Shown in pieces: positions 1-5,897 of a DNA stretch of 5,897 nucleotides. How positions within the stretch are numbered: position 1 is the stretch's first letter; each line of letters starts with the position of its first letter. Below the pieces are notes generated by a model. That model saw nothing but the letters and a program-made list of their open reading frames with translations. It searched no databases and had not been told where the DNA came from. The stretch spans positions 1 through 5,897 of the forward strand of contig CANQKU010000169.1 in assembly GCA_947624535.1 (NCBI GenBank), written 5' to 3'. Position numbers and translations under genes: made by a program. Source of the DNA: an uncultured Bacilli bacterium. Its GTDB lineage: Bacteria; Bacillota_I; Bacilli_A; RF39; UBA660.

Positions 1-3000
1 GGACAGGATGCTGGTGTCCTCAGAGACCCAGTAGATGGTGCCGTACTCGGCGTCCGCGGGGGTCAGGGTGTAGCGCAACTTCTCGGTCTTGCGGACGGTG
101 ATGCGGCTGGTGTCGATGGAGATGGTGATCTCAGCAGGCTCCTCGCCGCCCTCTTCGGTGACGGTGACGGTGGCGGTGGCAGTGAGGTCCCCGGCCTTGG
201 CGGTGATGGTGGCCTCGCCGACAGCCAGAGCGGTGACGGTGACCTTATCACCCTCGCTGGCGCTGAGGGCGATCACGCTGGTGTCCTCGGTGGTCCAGTA
301 GACGGTCTCCTTGGCCTCCGCGGGGGTCACACTGGCGGTGAGTTCAACGGTCTCGTTCACCTTCAGGGTCTTGGTGGCGGGGGTAACGGTCAGGGTGGGC
401 TCAGTGGGCTCGACGTGCTTGCTACCGAGGGTGCGCGGGAAGGCCTCGGTGAGGGACCTCAGCGTCGCGGCGGTTTTGTTCACCAGGTCCTGAGAGGCGT
501 TGGCGTCACCCATGACGCTCTGAGCGCCTTCAATGGCCTCGTTGAAGATCCGAAGGTCCTCCTCGGTGGCCCAATACTCGTTGTCGGGCACGTCGGAGCC
601 GTCCTTGCTGGTCTTCACGTCCTTCACCTTGTCCTTGGCGGCCTGGATGGCGGCGGCCAGCTCGGTCTTGTCCGCTTCGCTGAAGCTGGGCTGCTGGCCG
701 GGATCCACCGTGGGCACCTCAATGACCGTGACGGTGCAGGAGGCGGTCTTGCCGTTGGCGGTGTGGGCGGTGACGGTAGTCTCGCCCACGGCCACGGCGC
801 TGATGCGGCCGGTATCCCCATCCACAGTGACCACATTGGTGTCTTCGGAGGTCCAGTAGACGGTCTTATCGGTGGCGTTGTCCGGGTTGACGGTGGCGGT
901 CAGGTTGGTCTTGCGGCCCCGGATGATCTCCACGCTGTCCTTGCTCAGCGTCACGCTCTCGGCGGGGATGATCACGGTGACCCGCACGCTGGCGGTGACC
1001 ATGGCATTGGCGCTCTTGGCGTAGATGTAGGCGCTGCCGCCGTCCACGGCGGTGACCTCGCCGGACGTTTTGTCCACGGTGACCACGGACACGTCGCTGG
1101 AGGTCCAGTAGACGGTCTTATCGGTGGCATCCTCGGGCTCCACGGTGGCGGTGAAGGTGAACTTGCCGCCCTTCTCCAGCTCCTGCGCCTTCTCGTTGAT
1201 GGTGATCGTCTTCACCGGGACGGGGAAGGTCTCGGGCAGGGGCTCCTGCTCCTGCTTCTCGATGGTCATGTCCTTGTTGTTCTCGGTGAACGGATCCCAG
1301 GTGCCCAGGAAGTCGGCCACGGTGGGGGCCTTCTCCACGGTACCGACCCAGTCCACGCGCGCGTCAGTGTTGTCCACGCCCTCGTAGTACTCCACGGTCT
1401 GGTACTCGGCGCACTTGGCGGACTCGCCGTTCAGGGTGTTGGTCCAGCCGCTGGGCAGGATCAGGGAGGTGTTGGCAATCTCCTTGTTGACCTCGGTGCC
1501 CACATAGATGGGATCGGTGGCCTCAATGTTGGTGGCGTAGAAGAGAGCCTCGCCGGTGTTGGCGGCCCAGGGACGGCCAAAGAGGCCGGGCTTGGAGCGG
1601 TACTGGGAGGCGGTGTTGACGCCGGGGGTGGTGGAGGTGACGGTGCAGTTATACATCAGGTAGCCCGGATGGCTGGCCTGCTGGGGCGCGGTGATGTAGG
1701 CCACGTCGTTGTTGTCCTCGCTGGTGTTGAGCACCAGGTCACACTTGGCGGCCACCAGGGTCATGGGGCCGTAGATGTAGTCGGTGCCGCCGTACACGTC
1801 GCAGTCATAGAGGGCGACGGTGGAGCCCTCAGGCCCATAGAGCACGTCCTGACGGCCCACGAAGGCGCAGTGGTCGAAGAAGATCTTGCTGCCCGACTTG
1901 ATGGAGACAGCGCCCGCGCGCTCCACGTAGGCCTTCTCCTGGACCTTGGTGTCGCCCGGGGTCTTCATCTCGGCGCGGGGGACGTTGCCCTCCTTGGCCT
2001 GGCTGCCCTGGGCCTCGATCGTGTCCAGCACCGAGGCGGCGGAGACATACTGGTTGAAGGAGTTCTCGAAGATGATGCCCTCGGCCTGGAAGCCGTCGGC
2101 GGCGATGAGGACGGAGGCGTTCCAGTAGCTGTCGTCGGTGGTGCCGGAGCCGGCGTTCTTATAGGAGGCGTAGCCGTTGGCCTGGTTGGCTTTCAGCACG
2201 TCGGCGTTGTAGCGGTGGCCGTCGGTCATGGAGTAGTAGGTGTAGCCATGGCCGTAGTACCAGGTGATACGCACCTCGTTGTCGCCGATGTCCACGCCCT
2301 TGTTCTTCAGCTCCAGCTTGGCCTTGTCGGCGGCGGCGTTTTTGAAGGTGATGTTCTTGGTCTTGACGTAGATCTGCTCTTCGTAGTTGCCCGGGTCGAT
2401 CTCGATGGTGATGCGCTGGGTGGCGTCGCGGGTGATCTCGGCGGCGGCGTCCAGAGCGGCGTTGATGGTCTTGTAGTTCTTATCCGGGCCCACCTTGAGG
2501 ATGATGTCGCCGGTGACGGGAGGCACGGGCAGCTCCACGCCTTCGTCGTAGGTCACCTCGATATGGGAGATGTAGGAATCGCCGTCGGTGTCAGTGTGGA
2601 TAACCACTTCGCCGGGGCCCTCGCCGGTATATTGGGCGGTGATCTCGGCCGGGTCCGCATCGGTCTTGACGGAGCGATTTTCCGTGGAGTTGTACGCAGA
2701 GGTGACGTCAGTGCCGTCAAACCAGACGAACCACTGATACCCGGCGTGCACGGTGACGGTACACTTGGTCATGACGGGGATCGTCATGGTGTAGCCATTC
2801 CCGGCGGTGCCGTACTGGGTATTGTGGCCCTGGAATTTACCGCCGGAGACGGTCAGGGTGCCCACACCGTCCACATCGGCAAAGGTGGCGGAACCGCCTC
2901 TCTCATAGTAGTCGGTGTTCTGTCCCACGCCGTCGTTGCGCCAATCCCAGTTGGTGCCGTAGTAGACCACCTCGGGATACTCCACCGTGATCTTGTCGAT

Positions 3001-5292
3001 ATACGTGGTGGCGCCGCTACCGAACTCCACGGTGACAGTGCCTTCCTCGCCCTCGTAGTCATAGGAGAAGGTGGTCTTCTTGGGGACGCTACCGGTGGCG
3101 ACCTTCGCCTCGGTGTCGCCGGGGAACTTGATGTCGTAGGAGTTGCCCACGGAGACGGTCACGGTGCAGGGGCCGGAAACGGGGATATCCAGCTTGCCGC
3201 CCTTGATAAAGATGCCGTACTCGCTGGCGTGGCTCTTGACCTGGCCGGTCACAGTGATACCGTTGAGAACATCGGCGGGGACGGGGTCGCCCTGCTTACC
3301 GCCGCTGTTGGAGGCCCAGGTGCCAAAGTCCCACTCGGTGGGGAAGACCTTGACGGCGTTCTCCACGGCAATGCTGTGGACGTAGGAAGCGCCCCCGGCG
3401 GGGAAGGTAATCACCAGGGTGCCGGACACGCCGGAGATGGTGTAGGTGGGATCGGTGGCGCCGTCAGAGACCACCTCAACGGCCTTGTCGTCCGCGGTGG
3501 CGGTGGGGGGAGCCACCGTGTCCCCATCCTTCACGGAGTACTGGCAGCCCGCGATGGTGACGTTGGACAGGCCCTCCAGCGCCAGGGTGATGGTGTAGGG
3601 GCCAGCGCCGGTGGTGTTCAGGCCGTGGCTGTCGCCATGGCCGGTGAAGCCGGCGAAGCTCATGCCGTCAATGGCGGGCAGAGTGCCGTTGGCCGTACCG
3701 GAGAAGTTATAGGTGCCGGGGGCCACATAGGCGGCGGCGGGGGTGAAGGGAACGGTCAGGCTGGCGGCCGCGCCCTTGACGGTCAGGTTGGCGGTGGGCC
3801 GCTGAGCGCCCTTGGGAGTGGTCACGGCCACGTCGTAGACGCCGTCCCGCAGGGCGATGGTATCAGTGCCGTAGGTGAAGGTGTAGGCGTAGTTGTAGAT
3901 GTTGCCCTGCAGATTGCTGGAGCTATACGGATCAAAGGGAACCAGGGTCTGATCCTCGGTCTCGCCGGCCTCGTCCACCTTGGTGAAGGTGACGGTGGCG
4001 CCCTCCAGGCTGTCAATGCCGTCGGGGGTCAGGGTGACCGGGTAGGTGGCCTTCTTGGCGAAGGTCAGGTCCAGGGTGGTGTTGGCGGTGAACACCCGGT
4101 CGGTGACGTTGGCGGTGGTGATCTCGTAGTCGTTGACGTAGAGGGCGGAGATGGTGTTGGGCATCCCCTTCTCCACCAGGGCCTCATAGGAGGCGCCGGA
4201 GGCGGTCACGTTGACCCGGACCTCGGTGTTGTAGACCACGCCGTCGCCGGTGGGGGTGAACAGCAGGTTCTGGCCCATCTTAGCCAGGGCGGCCTCGTCC
4301 AGGCCGGTGATGGCGCCGGAGACTTTCACCCGGTCCACCGCCTGGATGGACACATCGTGGGTGTAGCCGGCGGCGTCCTCGGCGAGCACGGTGAGGTCCG
4401 CGCCGTCCAGCACGGCAAAGCCGCTGGCGTTCTGCAGGCTGACCTCATAGGTGTAGGGGGCGGGCAGGGTGGCGGTGTACTTGCCGCCGGAGACCGAAGC
4501 GGTCACCTGGGCCCCAGTGGTGACGTTGGTGAACACCAGGGCGTACCCCGCGGGCATCCCGGCGGCCTCCGTGACGGTGCCGGACACGGGCACGGGGGTG
4601 GCGTGCTGACGGTAGACGCGATCCACCACCAGCTTCTCGTTGATGGAGTTGAGCTTATAGAGGCCCTTGTCCCGGGCGTAGAAGGTCACGGTCTGGGCCT
4701 TGGTGCGGCTGCCCCGGGTGAAGATAAAGCTGCCCTCCACCTCGCCGCTGGGGCCGGTGAAGTTGAGCAGGGAGTCGGTGCCGTTGGAGGCCACGATGAA
4801 AGTGACGATGTCGCCGCTCTCGCACTCCAGGCCCATGTAGACCTCGGGCTTGGCGCTGGAGTTGGAGTACAGCAGGCCGCTATAGGTCTCGGGGTTGCCC
4901 TCCGCGTCCGCGGGGATGTAGGGATCCTCACCGTCGCCGGTGGAGGTGTCCCCGCTGTCCCGGGTCAGGGCGGTGTTGTCGGTGCGCAGGCGGTGGCTGC
5001 CCGCGCCCGCGGTGTCCCAGCACAGGCCGCCGGCCATCTGGGTCACACCGGCGGGGAAGGACACGCCAGAGGCACCAGCGGTGGTCCCTTCGGGATACCA
5101 GCCGTTGATCTCCTCAACGTTCAGGTGGTTGATAAAATGGTACTGGTCGGTGTCCGCCAACTGCTCGGCGCCGAAGTCCCAGACATCGACTTCGATCTTG
5201 GCATCCGCCGCGGCGGCGGGTACTACCAGCAGAGTGGCCATCATGGCGATGACCAGCAGAGCCGATAGCAGTTGCTTGACGTTCTTCTTCAT
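1..5292 (-). CDS. Giant secreted modular pectinesterase (CE8) with Big_2 stalk, 3' end outside window
   Basis: Predicted extracellular pectin methylesterase, which hydrolyses the methyl esters of homogalacturonan to give pectate and methanol. The frame is open for 1764 codons and runs off the left edge. The start at 5292-5290 is chosen for the AGGAGG 7 nt upstream and the signal peptide right after it (MKKNVKQ, then a hydrophobic core and AAAA). Layout by residue: signal peptide 1-29; WDFG-type beta module 37-228; three beta domains at about 232-321, 322-415 and 416-519; three repeated beta modules 520-646, 648-774 and 775-917; CE8 domain about 930-1336; Big_2 domains 1360-1441 and 1443-1524; FIVAR-like helices 1537-1622; Big_2 domains 1632-1712 and 1720 onward. 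CE8 landmarks are GPDKNYKTI (935-943), PGNYEE (967-972), GRQDVLYG with Asp1149, GGTDYIYG with Asp1171, and GRPW with Arg1240. Any cell-wall anchor would lie beyond the window. The family call is firm; the substrate (pectin) follows from the family; the roles of the N-terminal modules are inferred. Confidence 0.93.
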   Translation of the reverse strand, partial: MKKNVKQLLSALLVIAMMATLLVVPAAAADAKIEVDVWDFGAEQLADTDQYHFINHLNVEEINGWYPEGTTAGASGVSFPAGVTQMAGGLCWDTAGAGSHRLRTDNTALTRDSGDTSTGDGEDPYIPADAEGNPETYSGLLYSNSSAKPEVYMGLECESGDIVTFIVASNGTDSLLNFTGPSGEVEGSFIFTRGSRTKAQTVTFYARDKGLYKLNSINEKLVVDRVYRQHATPVPVSGTVTEAAGMPAGYALVFTNVTTGAQVTASVSGGKYTATLPAPYTYEVSLQNASGFAVLDGADLTVLAEDAAGYTHDVSIQAVDRVKVSGAITGLDEAALAKMGQNLLFTPTGDGVVYNTEVRVNVTASGASYEALVEKGMPNTISALYVNDYEITTANVTDRVFTANTTLDLTFAKKATYPVTLTPDGIDSLEGATVTFTKVDEAGETEDQTLVPFDPYSSSNLQGNIYNYAYTFTYGTDTIALRDGVYDVAVTTPKGAQRPTANLTVKGAAASLTVPFTPAAAYVAPGTYNFSGTANGTLPAIDGMSFAGFTGHGDSHGLNTTGAGPYTITLALEGLSNVTIAGCQYSVKDGDTVAPPTATADDKAVEVVSDGATDPTYTISGVSGTLVITFPAGGASYVHSIAVENAVKVFPTEWDFGTWASNSGGKQGDPVPADVLNGITVTGQVKSHASEYGIFIKGGKLDIPVSGPCTVTVSVGNSYDIKFPGDTEAKVATGSVPKKTTFSYDYEGEEGTVTVEFGSGATTYIDKITVEYPEVVYYGTNWDWRNDGVGQNTDYYERGGSATFADVDGVGTLTVSGGKFQGHNTQYGTAGNGYTMTIPVMTKCTVTVHAGYQWFVWFDGTDVTSAYNSTENRSVKTDADPAEITAQYTGEGPGEVVIHTDTDGDSYISHIEVTYDEGVELPVPPVTGDIILKVGPDKNYKTINAALDAAAEITRDATQRITIEIDPGNYEEQIYVKTKNITFKNAAADKAKLELKNKGVDIGDNEVRITWYYGHGYTYYSMTDGHRYNADVLKANQANGYASYKNAGSGTTDDSYWNASVLIAADGFQAEGIIFENSFNQYVSAASVLDTIEAQGSQAKEGNVPRAEMKTPGDTKVQEKAYVERAGAVSIKSGSKIFFDHCAFVGRQDVLYGPEGSTVALYDCDVYGGTDYIYGPMTLVAAKCDLVLNTSEDNNDVAYITAPQQASHPGYLMYNCTVTSTTPGVNTASQYRSKPGLFGRPWAANTGEALFYATNIEATDPIYVGTEVNKEIANTSLILPSGWTNTLNGESAKCAEYQTVEYYEGVDNTDARVDWVGTVEKAPTVADFLGTWDPFTENNKDMTIEKQEQEPLPETFPVPVKTITINEKAQELEKGGKFTFTATVEPEDATDKTVYWTSSDVSVVTVDKTSGEVTAVDGGSAYIYAKSANAMVTASVRVTVIIPAESVTLSKDSVEIIRGRKTNLTATVNPDNATDKTVYWTSEDTNVVTVDGDTGRISAVAVGETTVTAHTANGKTASCTVTVIEVPTVDPGQQPSFSEADKTELAAAIQAAKDKVKDVKTSKDGSDVPDNEYWATEEDLRIFNEAIEGAQSVMGDANASQDLVNKTAATLRSLTEAFPRTLGSKHVEPTEPTLTVTPATKTLKVNETVELTASVTPAEAKETVYWTTEDTSVIALSASEGDKVTVTALAVGEATITAKAGDLTATATVTVTEEGGEEPAEITISIDTSRITVRKTEKLRYTLTPADAEYGTIYWVSEDTSILS
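427..684 (-). other. FIVAR-like helical module (residues 1537-1622)
   Basis: The segment is Ala/Lys/Glu-rich and predicted helical, unlike the beta domains around it. It contains ELAAAIQAAKDKV, then an EYWATEEDLRIFNEAIEGA helix, and a closing NASQDLVNKTAATLRSL helix. That matches the FIVAR pattern of an N-A-[ST]-Q turn followed by a V-x-x-A-x-x-x-L helix. FIVAR modules occur as spacers or ligand-binding units in Gram-positive wall proteins. Here it splits the Big_2 array two and two. Confidence 0.65.
847..876 (-). repeat. 30-nt perfect direct repeat, copy in second Big_2 domain
   Basis: This stretch is identical to 1099-1128, exactly 252 bp away. It encodes ATDKTVYWTS, the core of the Big_2 domain around Trp1480. 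The repeat keeps frame because 252 bp is 84 codons. Confidence 0.88.
1099..1128 (-). repeat. 30-nt perfect direct repeat, copy in first Big_2 domain
   Basis: Identical to 847-876, and encodes ATDKTVYWTS around Trp1396. Bases flanking the two copies differ, so this is a short conserved core inside a diverged domain duplication. Related shorter matches occur around 292-307, in the third domain. Confidence 0.88.
1285..2505 (-). other. CE8 pectin methylesterase catalytic domain (residues 930-1336)
   Basis: This should form a right-handed parallel beta-helix. Aligned by eye to carrot PME, Asp1149 (GRQDVLYG) matches the acid/base Asp136, Asp1171 (GGTDYIYG) the nucleophile Asp157, Arg1240 (GRPW) Arg225, and Gln1148 the oxyanion residue Gln135. 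The spacings of 22 and 69 residues are close to the plant values of 21 and 68. The other oxyanion glutamine, Gln113, aligns with Gly1127 in ERAGAVSI. At about 400 residues it is longer than a typical 300-320 residue PME domain, with extra sequence at about 1010-1120. Confidence 0.9.
2542..3735 (-). repeat. Three tandem beta-sandwich-like modules (residues 520-917)
   Basis: Three diverged copies cover residues 520-646, 648-774 and 775-917. Each has a central motif of the form H-x-x-x-[HY]-G, at His552, His688 and His823, followed by strands ending in [NT]VT[IV]. Each closes with a related strand: SYVHSIAV (636-643), TYIDKITV (763-770) and SYISHIEV (906-913). The second and third also open with WDFG or WDWR, like the protein's N-terminus. 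They stand directly before the catalytic domain, where pectinases often carry binding modules. Carbohydrate binding is inferred, not shown. Confidence 0.6.
3736..4599 (-). other. Three Ig-like or regulatory-like beta domains (residues 232-519)
   Basis: Three consecutive beta-rich segments follow the first module. The first (about 232-321) contains VSGTVTEAAG and a SGGKYTATLPAPYTYEVSL stretch typical of carboxypeptidase-regulatory-like or CNA-B-like repeats. The second (about 322-415) begins VKVSGAITG. The third (about 416-519) begins TYPVTLTPDG and contains LRDGVYDVAVTTPKG. They are rich in Thr, Val and Gly with few cysteines. They are probably linker or presentation domains. The boundaries are approximate and the family assignment is tentative. 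Confidence 0.5.
4609..5184 (-). other. N-terminal WDFG beta-rich module (residues 37-228)
   Basis: The mature protein opens with VWDFGAEQ and carries a beta-strand-rich region ending in a GLYKLNS...KLVVDRVYR segment. Its WDFG opening and closing strand pattern recall the later repeated modules at residues 648-917, although it is longer (about 190 residues). A carbohydrate-binding or galactose-binding-like sandwich is plausible for an extracellular pectinase, but I cannot name the family from sequence alone. Confidence 0.5.
5206..5292 (-). other. Sec signal peptide of the pectinesterase
   Basis: Residues 1-29 show a lysine-rich n-region (MKKNVKQ), a hydrophobic core of Leu, Val, Ile, Ala and Met at about 8-24, and a PAAAA c-region. 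Cleavage is likely after Ala28 or Ala29, leaving a mature protein that begins near DAKIEVD. There is no lipobox cysteine, so this looks like ordinary signal peptidase I export and not a lipoprotein. Confidence 0.88.
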
Positions 5293-5299
5293 TTGGTTC

Positions 5300-5305
5300 C
5301 CTCCT
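5300..5305 (-). promoter_or_regulatory. Ribosome binding site of the pectinesterase gene
   Basis: AGGAGG on the minus strand, within TAGGAGGGA, lies 7 nt before the ATG at 5292-5290. The match to the anti-Shine-Dalgarno sequence and the spacing are both near ideal. It fixes this ATG as the start and argues against starts further upstream in other frames. Confidence 0.92.
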
Positions 5306-5348
5306 ATTTTTGTTGTACACTTGCACCAATTTGGAGCCAGTTTACTGT

Positions 5349-5365
5349 ATGTGATGATATCACAT
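5349..5365. promoter_or_regulatory. 17-bp palindrome over the -10 box, candidate operator
   Basis: The sequence reads ATGTGAT-ATC-ATCACAT on the minus strand: a perfect inverted repeat with 7-bp arms and a 3-bp centre. It covers the whole predicted -10 element and reaches close to the transcription start, so a bound protein would block RNA polymerase. Its inner part resembles a CRP-like half-site pair (TGTGA/TCACA), but the spacing is 5 bp, not 6, and no regulator gene is in the window. The cognate factor is unknown. Confidence 0.5.
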
Positions 5366-5382
5366 TCGCCAAAGGAACGCAA
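5354..5382 (-). promoter_or_regulatory. Predicted sigma-A type promoter of the pectinesterase gene
   Basis: On the minus strand the -35 candidate is TTGCGT (5382-5377) and the -10 is TATCAT (5359-5354), separated by exactly 17 nt. The -10 matches TATAAT at 5 of 6 positions and is preceded by TGA, giving the extended -10 pattern TGn. That could compensate for the weak -35, which matches only TTG. Transcription would begin near 5347, leaving a leader of about 55 nt. The site lies just downstream of the metK terminator, the expected place for an independent promoter. This is motif reading only. Confidence 0.68.
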
Positions 5383-5405
5383 GAGATTTTTCGTCTTTCT
5401 CCGGG

Positions 5406-5438
5406 AAAAAAGAAAAGCTCCCCAGCCGGGGAGCTTTT
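5406..5438 (-). terminator. Rho-independent terminator of metK
   Basis: Read on the minus strand, AAAAGCTCCCC and GGGGAGCTTTT form a perfect 11-bp stem around a 4-nt GGCT loop. The 3' arm runs into a T-rich tail, TTTT C TTTTTT. The hairpin starts 9 nt after the metK stop codon. On the plus strand only four T's follow the stem, so any bidirectional activity would be weak. It separates metK from the pectinesterase gene downstream. Confidence 0.94.
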
Positions 5439-5447
5439 CGGGTAATA

Positions 5448-5897
<450 letters not shown>

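Larger units (their letters stand above)
1..1215 (-). repeat. Big_2 Ig-like array interrupted by a FIVAR-like helical spacer
   Basis: Four bacterial Ig-like group 2 domains occupy residues 1360-1441, 1443-1524, 1632-1712 and 1720 onward, the last cut by the window edge. Each carries the family hallmark of a VYW or IYW tryptophan followed by T/S-x-x-D (Trp1396, Trp1480, Trp1666, Trp1755), and those lying wholly inside the window go on to a G/S-x-A/T-x-[IV] strand and a closing TVTV-like strand. The first two tryptophans are exactly 84 residues apart. Such arrays act as stalks in surface proteins and sometimes as adhesive modules. Confidence 0.85.

Noticed and set aside
1..1215. Adhesin or invasin (intimin-like) gene at the left end
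   Set aside because: The Big_2 domains are in one continuous frame with the CE8 domain and signal peptide, so they are the tail of the esterase, not a separate gene.
415..5268. Long plus-strand open frame of about 1617 codons
   Set aside because: It is the exact codon-aligned reverse complement of the esterase gene. Its translation is a low-complexity Gly/Val/His/Asp-rich string with no domain, it starts at a GTG with no ribosome binding site, and the minus strand carries a coherent enzyme with all its motifs.
5114..5329. Minus-strand frame of 71 codons starting upstream of the esterase start
   Set aside because: It is out of frame with the esterase gene, lacks a ribosome binding site at its start, and has an Arg-rich shadow-type composition. 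The consensus AGGAGG points to the ATG at 5292.
5293..5347. Riboswitch (for example a SAM riboswitch, given metK next door) in the leader
   Set aside because: The predicted leader is only about 55 nt, has no stable multi-helix structure by eye and belongs to the esterase gene. Any metK leader would be beyond the right edge of the window.
5349..5365. CRP site (TGTGA-N6-TCACA)
   Set aside because: The half-sites match, but the spacer is 5 bp rather than 6 and the site lies on the -10 box. I keep it only as a dyad for an unknown regulator.

Overview
The window looks like a chromosomal piece from a GC-rich, Gram-positive gut-type Firmicute. My best guess is a clostridium of the Oscillospiraceae kind. 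The reasons are a strong AGGAGG ribosome binding site, a classic hairpin-plus-U-tract terminator, a Gram-positive style signal peptide, and a very large modular surface enzyme with Big_2 and FIVAR-like modules, all written in strongly G/C-ending codons. The taxon is inference, because no rRNA or other phylogenetic marker apart from part of metK is present.

Both genes lie on the minus strand, so the window reads biologically from right to left. At the right end (5897-5448) is the C-terminal part of metK, S-adenosylmethionine synthetase; its N-terminal part is beyond the window. Its stop codon is followed after 9 nt by a perfect 11-bp hairpin and T-run terminator (5438-5406). The next 113 bases (5405-5293) hold a well-formed promoter, a 17-bp palindrome overlapping its -10 box, a short leader and a consensus ribosome binding site.

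From 5292 to the left edge runs one uninterrupted reading frame of 1764 codons with no stop inside the window. It encodes a secreted, multi-domain carbohydrate esterase. The order is: signal peptide; a large N-terminal beta-rich module opening with a WDFG motif; three Ig-like or regulatory-like beta domains; three repeated beta-sandwich modules of about 130 residues; a family CE8 pectin methylesterase domain with both catalytic aspartates and the catalytic arginine; two Big_2 Ig-like domains; a helical FIVAR-like spacer; and two further Big_2 domains, the last cut by the window edge. The protein is expected to de-esterify pectin outside the cell. The N-terminal modules probably bind substrate, and the C-terminal Ig/FIVAR stalk probably projects the enzyme towards a cell-wall anchor not seen here.

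The housekeeping metK and the pectinesterase gene appear to be separate transcription units. The long open frame on the plus strand (415-5268) is the codon-aligned antisense shadow of the pectinesterase gene, not a gene. I found no tRNA, rRNA, CRISPR array, insertion sequence or defence system. The points most worth following up are the unusual domain architecture, the substitution at one oxyanion-hole glutamine, the repeated uncharacterised modules and the palindrome over the promoter.
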